A DNA stretch of 64,000 nucleotides from JAKAIY01 sp963809385 (GTDB taxonomy: Bacteria > Chloroflexota > Ktedonobacteria > Ktedonobacterales > JADMIN01), in NCBI GenBank assembly GCA_963809385.1, contig CAWEJL010000005.1, forward strand, positions 609,766 to 673,765, given 5' to 3'. The translations under genes were made by a program, and so were the position numbers. The notes under the pieces are model-generated. The model worked only from the letters and a program-made list of their open reading frames with translations, had not been told where the DNA came from and made no database searches. This document shows, one piece after another, positions 46,927 to 56,641 of this stretch. Each line of letters starts with the position of its first letter. The stretch's first letter is position 1.

Positions 46927-49747
46927 CTACTCGTACCGCAGCACCTCCAGCGGGCGGACGCGGGCGGCGCTGAAGGCCACCACGGCGGCCACGACCATAC
47001 AGACCGCGGTCGTGACGCCGACGATGATGATCGGCAGCCACGGCCCGGCGCCCAAGGGTCAGCTTGAACACGTAGATGTTGAGAATCGTGTTGGCCAGCG
47101 TCACGATCAGCATCGCCACCAGCGAGCCGGTGAAGCCGATCATGCCATTCTCGACCAGCACACCGTTCATCACGTTGCCGCTGGTGTAGCCGACCGACTT
47201 CAGGATGCCAATCTCGCGCCTGCGCTCCAGCATCGCCAGGCCTACCGCGTTGGCGATGATGATCACGCCCGCCACCATCGCCAGCGACGCGATAGCTGTC
47301 AGCACGATGATCAGGTTGTTCAGCAGCGAGTTGATCGCCAGCGTCAGGTCTACCACGCTGAACGTCTGGATGCCCTTGACGTTGTTCTTGATCGTGTGCA
47401 GCACCTGGTCCGACTGCACCGGATCAACTTGCAGCGAGTAGACGTAGAACTGCGTGCCCTGCGCGATCTTGTTCACCACCGACTGGTCGGCCAGGATCGG
47501 CGCGAACGTCGTCAGGCTGCCAGTGTAAAAGCCAACGACGTGCAGCGTGATCGGCGCCGCTGGCGGGGGGGCTGTCCCGCCCGTCGAGCCGGTTCCCGTC
47601 CCGCCCGTCGAGCCGGTTCCCGTTCCAGTCTGCTGCGCGGCGATGGCGCTGGTCAGCGTGATCGTGTCACCCACCTTCAGGTTTAGCGGCGCCAGCGAGG
47701 AGGGGTAGGGCATGATCACGTTCAGCGTATTGGCGTCCGAGGCGTTCAGCAGCCGGCCCTGCTCCGTCGCGCCCGCGCCGCGCATCAGCGTCGCGTCGGG
47801 GAACGAGCCATTCGCCACATCGAACCCCTGCACCGAGCTGAGGAAGAACAGCGCCCCCCGCTTGCCGGTGTTGCTGGACGAAACGCTATTCGAGGCTGTG
47901 GCTAGCACCTGCCCAATCGGCACATCATTCACCGCGACCGGCGCAACCTGCGTCAGGTTCGTCACCAGCGGCTCGCTCTGGAGGTGCTGTGCTACCGCGA
48001 CCTGCTGGTCTACGGCGGCCTTGTCCTTCACCCCGGCGATGACGAATGAGTTGTACTTGAGCTGCTGCGAGAGCGCGATATTGATCTCGTCCTTGATGTT
48101 CTGGCCGAGCGCCAGAATCAGGCCAATGCCGAAGACGCCGACGAACAGCGCGACCATCGTCGTCACGCTGCGCCCGCTCTCGCGTCCCAGGTTGCGCAGC
48201 GCCATGCGCGTGTTGGCCTTGCTGGTGCGCGGCAAGAGTGGAGCGATGGCGATCAGGACGCCCAGCGTCAGCACCAGCGCGCCAAACGCTGGGGCCTTGA
48301 TAACCAGGAACCCACCCAGCGCCAGAACCGCCAGCGTAATCAGCGCGTACCACCACGTCAACCGCTCGGGGATCGGGAAGTGGCTGATGAGGAACACCAG
48401 CCCGAAGAAGATCCCGCTCAACACGGCCAGCGCTATGCCCGCGCCGATGATCGCCCCACCAGCCACCATCAGGTTGCCAAGGATAAAGTACGACAAGGCG
48501 AAGAATAGCGCCGCCAGCAGCACGAACAGGAAGATCTGCAGCGCAACGCCAACGCCTTGCGTGCCCTCGCTGACGCCGCGCAGCACGGCCAGCGGGCGAA
48601 CCTGCGCCGCCTGCACGATCGGCATCAGGCCGAAGATCAGCGCGGTCGCCACGCCGATGACGACGCCCGACGCGATGATGCCCGGATCGATCACCACCGG
48701 CAGGTCAATGAAGAAGCGGTCAACCACCAGGTTGCGCACCAGCATCGAGACGCCAACGCCCGCCGCCGAGCCAATCACGCCGCCAATCAGGCCCAGCAGC
48801 GCGGCCTCCAGCCCGAAGAGCGCGTACAGGTCGCCGCGCCGGTAGCCCGACGTCTTCAGCACGGCGATTTCAGTCTGCCGCCGCCGCAGCAGCACCTGCA
48901 TCGTGTTGACGATACCGACGCCGCCGATCAGCAGCGAGAGCAGGCCGACGACCTGCAGGAAGTAGCGGATGTTCTGGACGTTATCCGCATTCTGCTGCAA
49001 GGCGTCCTTGGTCGTTGTGACGTTAGCGGTCGGTAGCTGTTGCTCGATGTCGCTCTTCACGCTGTTGGCGTTGGCGTCAGTGTGGCCAGGAACGTTGACG
49101 TACACCGCGCTATAGCTGACAGGCAGGCCTGACGAGCTGGGCAGCGCCGCGTAGGCGTCGAGCGAGACCAGCGCCTGTGGCCGCTGGAAGAAGCCCGCGC
49201 TGGCGACGATGCCTGTGACCGTCCCGTTGACCACGCGCCCATCATCTGAGGTGATGCTGATCGCGTCGCCAACCGAAGCGTTCAGGTTATCGGCCAGCCG
49301 CTTGGTCAGCACGACGCCGTCGCCGGTCAGCGTGGAGGCGAGTGTCGCGCCGCTGGGGCTGAGGAACGTAGGCGCGCCCGCCAGCGGGAAGACCGCCGGA
49401 TCTACCGCGCGCAGCTCGTAGTATTGGGTCGAGCCGTCCTTGGCGTCGCTCTGCCCCTGGTGGCCAGAGATCGCCGTGTACTGCGTGATCTTGCCATCGC
49501 TCTTGAGCTGATCGAAGTAGTTGAGCTGGTCGGCGCGCAGGTTGATGACCGCCGACGTGACGGAGATGTCGCCGCCGTTGCTGTCGCGCACGTTGCCCGT
49601 CAGGCTCTGGTTGATCGCCGCGCCGACGAGTTGTAGAGAAACGATCGCCATCACGCCGACGACCACACAGAAGATCGCCAGCAGCGTGCGCTGGCCGCCG
49701 CGCATCAGCGAGCGCGTGGCATAGGTCCAGTATAATCTGAGTTTCAT
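46927..49747 (-). CDS. FtsX/MacB-like ABC transporter permease, large (one C-terminal frameshift)
   Basis: This roughly 939-residue permease has two FtsX-type halves: an N-terminal helix (LLAIFCVVVGVMAIVSLQLVG, in part), a long extracytoplasmic domain, a helix block with GGVGIVNTMQVLLRRRQTEI and AVLKTSGYRRGDLY, a second soluble domain, and a final block with IANAVGLAMLERRREIGILK. A short tandem unit (GTGTGSTG, twice) is encoded near 47570-47620. The last 40 residues are out of frame; dropping a G from GGG at 47051 gives LGAGPWLPIIIVG ending VRPLEVLRYE with stop at 46927. It works with the ATPase encoded next upstream, probably in lipoprotein or peptide export. Confidence 0.88.
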
Positions 49748-49799
49748 GACCGTTTAGTTCTCTCCCCAGCGCTTCACACTGGTACGGGAGAGCGCGTTA

Positions 49800-49872
49800 G
49801 GTGCGCCCGGCCCCAGCCCGCGCAGGCGGGCTCCGCGGAGGATCGCCCCTAGGCGCGGCTTGAGCCGCCAGC
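49800..49872. repeat. Short diverged member of the palindromic repeat family
   Basis: AGCCCGCGCAGGCGGGCT (hairpin) followed by TAGGCGCGGCTTGAGCCGCC resembles the inner hairpin and outer arm of the other copies. It lies between the ABC ATPase stop and the permease start. Confidence 0.45.
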
Positions 49873-49891
49873 CTCTCGCGCTCGTCGCGCC

Positions 49892-50614
49892 TCAGCCTTC
49901 CTCGGCGATCAGGCCGTCCACAATATGGATGGCGCGGTCGCAGGCGGCGGCCACTTTGAGATCGTGCGTGGCGATGATAAACGTCTTGCCCGTGCGGTCG
50001 CGCAGGTCGCGAATCATCTGGAGCACGTTCTCGCCATTGCGCTGGTCGAGGTTGCCGGTCGGCTCGTCCATAATGACAATCGCGGGGTCGGTAGCCAGCG
50101 CGCGCGCTACGGCCACACGCTGCTGCTCGCCGCCAGAGAGCTGGTTGGGGCGGTTCTTCAGCCTGTGGCCCAGGCCGACCAGCTCCAGAATCTCCTTCGC
50201 CCGATCGGACGGCCTGCCGGGATGCTTGCCCACCTGAAGCGGCGCCTCGACGTTCTCCTGCGCGGTCAGTAGCGGGATGAGGTTGAACGCCTGATAGACC
50301 ATGCCGATCTTGGCGTTGCGCACCCTGGCCAGCTCGCTCTCCCCCATCCGGGTGATGTCTATGCCGTCAATCAGCACGCGTCCACTGGTCGGGTTGTCCA
50401 GCCCGGCGATGATGCCCAGCAGCGTGGACTTACCCGAACCGGACGGCCCGACGACGGCGACCAGCTCGCCATGATTGATGCGCAGGGTAATGCCGTTGAG
50501 GATGTCAATCCGTGTGCGGCCCAACGGCAGCGATTTGCGAATATCAATCGCCTCGAGCGCGGCGGTTGTCTCCGGCGCGGTCAGCGGCTGCGAAGCGCTC
50601 TGTGTAGCGTCCAC
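49892..50614 (-). CDS. ABC transporter ATP-binding protein (MacB/LolD type)
   Basis: This 240-residue ATPase has Walker A GPSGSGKSTLL, the Q-loop stretch KIGMVYQAFNLIPLLTAQENV (partly quoted), signature QLSGGEQQRVAVARAL and Walker B AIVIMDEPTGNLD. The PTGNLD and FNLIP features are characteristic of LolD/MacB/FtsE-type ATPases working with FtsX-like permeases. The permease gene follows in the same direction. GTG start. Confidence 0.93.
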   Translation of the reverse strand: MDATQSASQPLTAPETTAALEAIDIRKSLPLGRTRIDILNGITLRINHGELVAVVGPSGSGKSTLLGIIAGLDNPTSGRVLIDGIDITRMGESELARVRNAKIGMVYQAFNLIPLLTAQENVEAPLQVGKHPGRPSDRAKEILELVGLGHRLKNRPNQLSGGEQQRVAVARALATDPAIVIMDEPTGNLDQRNGENVLQMIRDLRDRTGKTFIIATHDLKVAAACDRAIHIVDGLIAEEG

Positions 50615-50878
50615 GACTCTCGTGCCTTTCTCTGCAACAGGTCATATGCTGGCGCGCCTCTGCGCCCCACTCCAACCGCCCCGCAAGGCCGCCTCTTTGC
50701 GGCGCGCTGGCTTCCCCGCAAGGTGTACGCCTTTCGCGAGGCGCTGGTTGCGCTCCCGGCGCGTGATTCTACCTGAGTGATGGGACGCTGTCACGCGCTC
50801 CACCCACGGCGTATGATAAGACCGAAGCGCGACATGGCGCCAACGTCACCTATCATACCTCGCTCATCATATGCGATA

Positions 50879-50915
50879 TGTCGTGATATGTCGTTAGATT
50901 GTCGTAATTCTGTCG
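50879..50915. promoter_or_regulatory. Four TGTCG boxes on one face of the helix
   Basis: TGTCG occurs at 50879, 50889, 50900 and 50911, a spacing of 10-11 bases that matches one helical turn. The region is AT-richer than its surroundings and lies 65-100 bases before the methyltransferase ATG, as expected for an operator or activator array. Confidence 0.45.
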
Positions 50916-50979
50916 CGGATCGCTCTTCGCCAGGTGTGAGCCCCCAAAAGCCGCGACATGGAAGACGGGATACAAGCCT

Positions 50980-51789
50980 ATGCCAGCGGAGCCGCGCGAC
51001 CAGTTCAGCGCCGATCCATACGCTGAGATCGCCGAATGGTACGACCTGGAGCACGACAGCTTCAGCGCCGACATTGAGGCGCTGAACGAGCTTCTGGCCG
51101 GCGCGCGCGAGCGGCTGGCGGTCCTGGAGGTGGGCGCGGGTAGCGGGCGGCTGATGGCGGCGCTCACCGCGGCGGGCCACACCGTCACTGGCGTCGAGCC
51201 CTCCGTCGCGATGCGCGCGCGCTGCGCGAAGCGGCTGGCGACCCTTCCGGAGCGGGTGGCGCGCCGGGCGCGAGTCGTCGAAGGAACAGCCACCGCGCTC
51301 AATCTGCCCGACAGTGATCGCTTTGATGTGGCGCTGCTGGGCCTGGGCACATTTGGCCACTTGACCAGCGCCACCGAGCGCGACGCGGCGTTGCGTCTGC
51401 TCCACGAGCGTCTCAAGCCAGGCGGCATGCTGCTGCTGGACGTGGACCTCGCCGGCCCGCGCCGGCTGATGGAGTCCGCCGGGCGGATGTGGTGGCAGGG
51501 AAGCTGGCGCGCGGGCGAGAATGGGTCGCTGATCGTCTCGCACACCATCACGGGCGCGCCGGGCCGCGAGCCGGGAACGGTCGAGGTGACGCATCTGTAC
51601 GACGCGCACGAGCAAGGTGGCGCGCTCCGCCGGACGCTGACCATGACAACGCTTGCGCTGCTCACCCGGGGCGAGGTCGAGCTAGCCGTGCGCCACGCCG
51701 GCTTCAGCGATGTCACGATCTATGGTGGCTACGACCTCGCCCCGGCGGACGACCAGTCCCCCCGCGCGATCGTCTCCGCGCGGCGATAG
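50980..51789 (+). CDS. Class I SAM-dependent methyltransferase
   Basis: This 269-residue protein has motif I VLEVGAGSGRLMAAL near residue 48, the acidic post-I TVTGVEPSVAMRARC, motif IV-like FDVALLGLGTFGHL, and KPGGMLLLDVDLAGP. The N-terminal YAEIAEWYDLEHDSF is typical of small-molecule methyltransferases of the Methyltransf_25 group. The substrate is unknown. It is a single gene preceded by phased TGTCG repeats and converges with the two-component genes. Confidence 0.85.
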   Translation: MPAEPRDQFSADPYAEIAEWYDLEHDSFSADIEALNELLAGARERLAVLEVGAGSGRLMAALTAAGHTVTGVEPSVAMRARCAKRLATLPERVARRARVVEGTATALNLPDSDRFDVALLGLGTFGHLTSATERDAALRLLHERLKPGGMLLLDVDLAGPRRLMESAGRMWWQGSWRAGENGSLIVSHTITGAPGREPGTVEVTHLYDAHEQGGALRRTLTMTTLALLTRGEVELAVRHAGFSDVTIYGGYDLAPADDQSPRAIVSARR

Positions 51790-51804
51790 GTGCACGGCGC
51801 TCGC

Positions 51805-52539
51805 TCAGGCGAGCGGCAGCTCGACGGCGACCGCGCCCCCCGGCTCCGCGCTCTTCACAACCTGGATGCGGCCACCGTGCGCCGTGACGATCGCGCGCGC
51901 GACGGCTAGCCCCAAGCCCAGGCCGTTGCCCGTCCCCTCCTCTACGTTCTTGCCCACCGCAAAGGGCGCGAAGACACGCTTCGCGTCCCCCGGCGCGAAG
52001 CCCTTTCCCTGATCGCGCACGGTGAGCCGCACCACGCCGCCATCTCGCTCGCAGTGGACTGTCACGACCCCGCCATAGGGTGAGAAGCGGATGGCGTTGC
52101 TCAGCAGCGCGCCCAGCGCGCGCTGCATGAGCTCCCGATCGAGCGGCGCGGATCCGCTGGTCGCCATCTCCGCGCGCTGCGTCACTCCAGCCTTGACAGC
52201 CAGGGCGCGATACTCCCGCATAGCTTCCTCGACCACCCACTTCAGCCGCTCCGGCTGGCGGTTGATTTCGAGCGCGCCGGATTCCGCCTGTGTGAGCAGG
52301 GCGATGTCCAGCGCGCGCCGCTCCAGGTGGGCGACGGCCTGCTCTACCCGCGCGAACGCCTTGCGCGCGGAGGCGGGCAACGGAATGGCGCGCGACTGTT
52401 CGAGCGCTGAGCCTAACGCCAGGCGCACCGCGTGAACATCGCCGCGCAGGGTGTGGTTGACGCGCCGGGCGAAGTCGCGCTGCGCCACGCTCCGCGAGCG
52501 GGGGGGCTGGGCGCCGGGCGCGCTATCGGGACCGGTCAT
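51805..52539 (-). CDS. Soluble sensor histidine kinase
   Basis: This 244-residue kinase has no transmembrane segment. A HisKA-like helix pair contains the likely phospho-His (DFARRVNHTLRGDVHAV), then the HATPase_c domain with N box (RALGALLSNAIRFSPYGGVV), G1 (VRDQGKGFAPGD), F box (VFAPFAVGKNV) and G2 (GTGNGLGLGLAVARAI). It autophosphorylates and signals to the overlapping response regulator. With no sensor domain, its input must come from a partner. The ATG at 52539 overlaps the end of the response regulator gene. Confidence 0.85.
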   Translation of the reverse strand: MTGPDSAPGAQPPRSRSVAQRDFARRVNHTLRGDVHAVRLALGSALEQSRAIPLPASARKAFARVEQAVAHLERRALDIALLTQAESGALEINRQPERLKWVVEEAMREYRALAVKAGVTQRAEMATSGSAPLDRELMQRALGALLSNAIRFSPYGGVVTVHCERDGGVVRLTVRDQGKGFAPGDAKRVFAPFAVGKNVEEGTGNGLGLGLAVARAIVTAHGGRIQVVKSAEPGGAVAVELPLA

Positions 52540-53278
52540 CGCGCGAGCGCCGCCACTCAATGATGTCTACGCGGTAGCCAGCCTTCCTGACGGTCAGGAT
52601 GATCCGCGGGCGTCGCGGGTTGCGCTCTATCTTCGTCCGCAGCCGCCGGATGTTGATATCGAGCGTGTTATCATTGACCGCGCACGCATCGCCCCAGACC
52701 GCTTCCAACAGCTTGTCGCGCGACACCGTTTCGCCCCCACCGCCGATCAGCGCACTCAGCAGCCGCGCCTCAGTCGGTGTCAAGGCGCGATCCGGCGGCG
52801 CACCCTCCCGACCAGCCTCGCTCATCTGTGATGTTTCCTCGCTCTCTTCCAGAGATCCTTCGCGGTATTTCTGGTACCGCCGCAGATTGGAGCGGACGCG
52901 TAGGAGCAGATTCTCGCCGTCGTACGGCTTGGTGATGTAGTCGTCCCCCGCTTCGAGGCACAGCCGCCGCATCTCGTTCGACTTTTCAGATGTCACGAAG
53001 ATGACGATGGGGTTGTCCGCGTAGTCGCGGAGTTCTTTGCTCAGCTCCAATCCATTCATCCCCGGCATATTCACATCCAGGATCGCCACATGCGGTTTCC
53101 AGCTCTTCGCGATGTCCAGCGCGCTGAACGAGTTTTGGACGACTTGCAGGTCATAGCCACGTCTGACCATCGTGTTGCCCAACTCACGCGCGTCGGCCTC
53201 CACGTCATCCACGATCAGGATGCGCGGCGGCGTGGGACGGCGCCGGTTTGGTGGCGGCGTATTGACTGACGACCGCAT
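52523..53278 (-). CDS. OmpR-family response regulator
   Basis: This 251-residue protein has a receiver domain (ILIVDDVEADARELG; phosphoacceptor in AILDVNMPGMNGLEL; Thr in IFVTSEKSNE; Lys in YITKPYDGENL) and a winged-helix output domain (LTPTEARLLSALIGGGG, VSRDKLLEAVWGDAC, DINIRRLRTKIERNP, VRKAGYRVDI). It binds DNA as a transcription factor. The ATG at 53278 has GGAG eight bases upstream. It is the first gene of a regulator-kinase pair. Confidence 0.92.
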   Translation of the reverse strand: MRSSVNTPPPNRRRPTPPRILIVDDVEADARELGNTMVRRGYDLQVVQNSFSALDIAKSWKPHVAILDVNMPGMNGLELSKELRDYADNPIVIFVTSEKSNEMRRLCLEAGDDYITKPYDGENLLLRVRSNLRRYQKYREGSLEESEETSQMSEAGREGAPPDRALTPTEARLLSALIGGGGETVSRDKLLEAVWGDACAVNDNTLDINIRRLRTKIERNPRRPRIILTVRKAGYRVDIIEWRRSRDDRSR

Positions 53279-53610
53279 AGGAGATCTCCTGGTTTGTTTG
53301 GCCTGGCGGGCGCGGCGCCCATCGCCGCGCGGGCGGCTGGATCGGTCCAAGCATGCGACTCTATCGCATACCGATGTTTCGTGATGCGTCTCATTTTATC
53401 TTGACGTATGATTGCCTGTCGCGTCATTGTGGGTTTTACAAACAGACGCGGCGCTGACTCCGGCTCCGTCCGGTAGTGATATACCAACAACGCTGGGCAG
53501 GCCGTCCGTGTTAGGACGGCCTGCCCATTTGGGTCATATGCGGCGATTTGGCGTTTGCGCGCCTGAGTCCTGACGCGGGCTCGCGCGGGCTCGCGCGGGT
53601 CTTCCGTTGG
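53279..53610. other. Intergenic region after the benzoyl-CoA operon
   Basis: About 330 bases have no coding frame. It contains the operon terminator hairpin (listed separately) and the promoter region of the downstream response regulator, which is relatively AT-rich around 53370-53440. Confidence 0.5.
53495..53526 (-). terminator. Perfect 13-bp hairpin at the end of the benzoyl-CoA operon
   Basis: GGGCAGGCCGTCC (53495-53507) and its complement GGACGGCCTGCCC (53514-53526) flank a six-base loop, 85 bases after the last gene. There is no strong T tract on either side, so it may act in 3'-end protection or with Rho. Confidence 0.65.
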
Positions 53611-54516
53611 TTATGCTGGGCGCGCGGCGGCCTCAGCGGGCGGGATATAGGTTGACCAGCGGCGGGCGGGCGTTACCTCGTGACCGCCTGCCACCGGGAT
53701 TTCCCGGCCCTCCGCGAGCAGCCGCTCTATCCGGCGCAGGCCTAGCAGTGCGGCTCCGAACGCGCCGTTCAGCTGGCCGAGCCCGTTTGGTGGCAGGAGC
53801 AGCGGGTGGCCCAGCTTCTCCTCCAGCGCCGCCACCATCGCCGCGTTGTTGGTCATGCCGCCAGCCAGGGCGAAGTCAGGCTCCAGGCCAACCCGCTTCA
53901 TTAGCTGCGTCGCGCGGCCGCCCAGCGCGAGTATCGCGCCCTCCATGATGTCCTCCGGCGCGATACCGCCAGCCAGATGATTGATGACCTCCGACTCGGC
54001 GAAAACCGCGCAGACGCTGCTGACCTCGACCGGGCTGGTCGACCGCAAGGCGTAGGGGCCGATATTGTCCGTCGTCAGGCCCAGGTAGCGCGCCGTCTTC
54101 TCCAGGAACGCGCCAGTGCCAGCGGCGCACTTGTCGTTCAGGCGGAAGGCGCGCACTCGTCCTCGCTCATCAATGCGGATCGCCTTGATGTCCTGCCCGC
54201 CGATGTCGAGGATCGTGCGGACGGACGGAAAGTGGTAACCGGTCGCGACGGCGTGGCAGGTTAACTCGGTGATCTGCGCGTGGCGGAACGGGACCATGTA
54301 GCGCCCGTAGCCCGTCGCGGCGACGTAGGAAATCCGCTCAGATGAGACCCCCGCGTTCGCGATGAGATCATCAAAGACAGCGGCGGCGGCGACGGCAGGC
54401 TTATAGCCACTGCGCCGGATGGCGGTGGCGCGGACGGCGCGGTTCTGGTCGAGCGCGACGGCTTTGGTATAGGTCGAGCCGATGTCGATGCCGGCGACGA
54501 GGATGTCCCCGCTCAT
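53611..54516 (-). CDS. bzdQ: Class I benzoyl-CoA reductase ATPase subunit (BzdQ/BcrD-BcrA family)
   Basis: This is a 301-residue BadF/BadG/BcrA/BcrD ATPase. Acetate-kinase/Hsp70-type motifs are IDIGSTYTKAVALD (phosphate 1) and ILDIGGQDIKAIRID (phosphate 2), and ALAGGMTNNAAM is the adenosine motif. Cys130 (NDKCAAGTG) and Cys169 (SSVCAVFAESE), 39 residues apart, match the pair that ligates the bridging [4Fe-4S] cluster in HgdC-type activators. With BzdP it hydrolyses ATP to drive electrons into the ring-reducing BzdNO unit. It is last in the operon, with an ATGA overlap with bzdP. Whether it corresponds to Q or P is by gene order. Confidence 0.9.
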   Translation of the reverse strand: MSGDILVAGIDIGSTYTKAVALDQNRAVRATAIRRSGYKPAVAAAAVFDDLIANAGVSSERISYVAATGYGRYMVPFRHAQITELTCHAVATGYHFPSVRTILDIGGQDIKAIRIDERGRVRAFRLNDKCAAGTGAFLEKTARYLGLTTDNIGPYALRSTSPVEVSSVCAVFAESEVINHLAGGIAPEDIMEGAILALGGRATQLMKRVGLEPDFALAGGMTNNAAMVAALEEKLGHPLLLPPNGLGQLNGAFGAALLGLRRIERLLAEGREIPVAGGHEVTPARRWSTYIPPAEAAARPA

Positions 54517-55331
54517 TGCGTCACCTCCTCTGGCGTCGCGTGCCGCTCCCCGGTGCGCGCGTGGTCGAGCGCGTACAGGCTGGCGCCGAGCGCGCCCATA
54601 AAGTGTCCACGCGCGCTGACATTGATCGGGACTTCAAGGACCTCGCGCAGCAGTTTGACCATCGCTTCGTTGCGCGAGACGCCACCCGTAAAGGTGACTT
54701 CAGGAACGAGGCCCACGCGGCGCACCAGCGAGGCGCAGCGGGTGGCGATCGAGTGGTGCATGCCCGCCAGCACGTCCTCCTGGCGGTGGCCCTTCGCCAG
54801 GTGGCCGATGATCTCGGACTCGGCGAAAACGGTGCAGGTGGTGGTGATCTTGACCGGCGCGGTCGCCGTCAGCGCCAGCGGGCCAAGCTGGTCAATCGGC
54901 GTCTCCAGCGCGAAGGAGGCCGCGCCGAGGAAGCGTCCCGTGCCAGCGGCGCACTTGTCATTCATGGCGAAGTCCACCACCTCGCCGGAATTTCCGACGC
55001 GGATGGCCTTGGTGTCCTGCCCGCCAATGTCCAGGACGGTGCGTGTGTTGGGAAACTCAGCGGTCGCGCCCCGCGCGTGGCAGCTGATCTCCGTCACCTG
55101 GCTATCACCAAACGTGACGCGGTAGCGCCCGTAACCGGTCGCCACGGTGTAGGCGATGTCATCCGCCGTCAGGCCCGCGTTCGCCACCACCATGTCGAAC
55201 ACCTGCTGCGCGGCGGAGCCCATATTCATCTCGACATCGAAGAGCGCCTCGGCGACGACGCTCGCCTGCTCATCCAGCACGACGGCTTTCGCCTGGGTCG
55301 AGCCGATGTCCACACCCGCTACGTACAGCAT
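54513..55331 (-). CDS. bzdP: Class I benzoyl-CoA reductase ATPase subunit (BzdP/BcrA-BcrD family)
   Basis: This 272-residue paralogue of BzdQ has AGVDIGSTQAKAVVLDE, VLDIGGQDTKAIRVG and TFTGGVSRNEAMVKLL for ATP binding. Cys127 and Cys166 serve as ligands of the shared iron-sulfur cluster. Both activator subunits are about 30 kDa, as in the Azoarcus-type (Bzd) enzyme, whereas Thauera BcrA is larger. The ATG at 55331 follows GGGAGG at seven bases, one base after the bzdO stop. Two different activator subunits argue for a benzoyl-CoA-type reductase rather than a 2-hydroxyacyl-CoA dehydratase, which uses one homodimeric activator. Confidence 0.9.
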   Translation of the reverse strand: MLYVAGVDIGSTQAKAVVLDEQASVVAEALFDVEMNMGSAAQQVFDMVVANAGLTADDIAYTVATGYGRYRVTFGDSQVTEISCHARGATAEFPNTRTVLDIGGQDTKAIRVGNSGEVVDFAMNDKCAAGTGRFLGAASFALETPIDQLGPLALTATAPVKITTTCTVFAESEIIGHLAKGHRQEDVLAGMHHSIATRCASLVRRVGLVPEVTFTGGVSRNEAMVKLLREVLEVPINVSARGHFMGALGASLYALDHARTGERHATPEEVTQ

Positions 55332-55332
55332 C

Positions 55333-56631
55333 TTAGCGCCTCCCTTCCACCAGCGCCCGCTGCTCCAGCACCTCGAAGAACGCGTCCACGCGATTCTTGA
55401 TCTGGGCGTCGGACCAGTACCGCGGGTCAATCAGGTCGGATTCGATGTAGAGCGTCGGCAGCCCGTAGCGCGTCGTGACGTACTCGCGATTGTCCGCCAT
55501 GCTGGTCGCCACGGTGCGGCAGCTCTTGATGCCGTGGTAGACGATGCCATCGGCGCCGTAGTCCTTGACCTGCTGCGCGAGCGTGTGGTGGGAGAAGAAG
55601 TGGTTGGAGAGGCCAAGCTGCGAGGCCATCGTCGTGACCTCCGCCAGGCTCTCCAGCGGCCGCGCGGGATCGTAGAAGAGGCCGGAGCTATCCAACCCAC
55701 CAGCGGCGTACGTCAGGTAGTCGGACGCGGCGAAGACACCGCCATGCGCCTCAAAGATTTCGACCAGGCGCCGCAGGTTGACATAGCAGGGTGTCCCGCT
55801 GAAGATGAGCCGGAAGCGCTCGTTTTGCACCCGCCCTTCGCCGCGCGCGACCTTAGCGGCGACCTCATCTCGCAGCAGACGCATGTACTCGACGCCCTCC
55901 TTCGTCCCGCGCCAGGCGTTGAGCACGCCGATATAGGTCAGGCCGTCGAGCATCGAGTTGTAGGGGGCTGGCTTGTTCTGATTGAGTGTCAGGATCTCGA
56001 CCCAGAGGCGGACCATCTCGTTGACGTAGCTTTCGACCTCAGCCAGCCGGTCGGGATCGAACTTCGTTCCGGTGATGCGCTCGCAGGTCGTGATGAGGTC
56101 CTGAAGCTGGCCCTCGACCCAGCGCTTGTCGGCGTCATATTGCGCCGTGCCAGGGAGCGGCTGCCAGGAGGCGAAGCGCTTGCCGGGGATGTCGAGGACG
56201 AAGGCGGGCGTGCCGAAGTTGCGCTCCCAGATTTCCGCCCACTTGATGTACACATTACAGAGACTGGAGGCGATGGCGAGGTCTGGTTTCGGGATGCGCA
56301 CGCCCGACGGGTGCATCATCTCGCTCAGCATCAGCCCCACATCGGCTTTGACGTAGCTACAGACGTCGGGCGAAAAGCCAAAATCCTCAGCCTTGGCGAG
56401 GAAGTCTGGGGCCGCCTTGCGCACACCCGTCTGGAGCGAGTTGATCTCAGGGAAGACCATCTCAAAGCCGAACGAGCGCAGGATTTCGATAGCGTTGCCC
56501 ATGACGAAGACGTAGGCGACACGCTGGCCGCGCTCCGGCGCTGATTCGAGGTTGGCCATCCACCGCTTGAGGAGGGCCTGGCCAGCGCTTCGGGCATCCA
56601 GGGTCTTGGCGGGTTTCGTCCCGGTAGGCAT
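55333..56631 (-). CDS. bzdO: Class I benzoyl-CoA reductase subunit BzdO/BcrB (HgdB family)
   Basis: This 432-residue HgdA/HgdB-type subunit has conserved Cys residues in PDVCSYVKADVGLML (Cys91), IASSLCNVYIKWAEIW (Cys125), IFSGTPCYVNLRRLVEIF and VYHGIKSCRTVATSMAD, expected to ligate an active-site cluster and shape the benzoyl-CoA pocket. Together with BzdN it forms the ring-reducing half. Length matches BcrB/BzdO. The ATG at 56631 has TAGGAG seven bases upstream; the longer frame is not used. It follows bzdN by 10 bases. Confidence 0.9.
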   Translation of the reverse strand: MPTGTKPAKTLDARSAGQALLKRWMANLESAPERGQRVAYVFVMGNAIEILRSFGFEMVFPEINSLQTGVRKAAPDFLAKAEDFGFSPDVCSYVKADVGLMLSEMMHPSGVRIPKPDLAIASSLCNVYIKWAEIWERNFGTPAFVLDIPGKRFASWQPLPGTAQYDADKRWVEGQLQDLITTCERITGTKFDPDRLAEVESYVNEMVRLWVEILTLNQNKPAPYNSMLDGLTYIGVLNAWRGTKEGVEYMRLLRDEVAAKVARGEGRVQNERFRLIFSGTPCYVNLRRLVEIFEAHGGVFAASDYLTYAAGGLDSSGLFYDPARPLESLAEVTTMASQLGLSNHFFSHHTLAQQVKDYGADGIVYHGIKSCRTVATSMADNREYVTTRYGLPTLYIESDLIDPRYWSDAQIKNRVDAFFEVLEQRALVEGRR

Positions 56632-56641
56632 AGCGGCGCTC

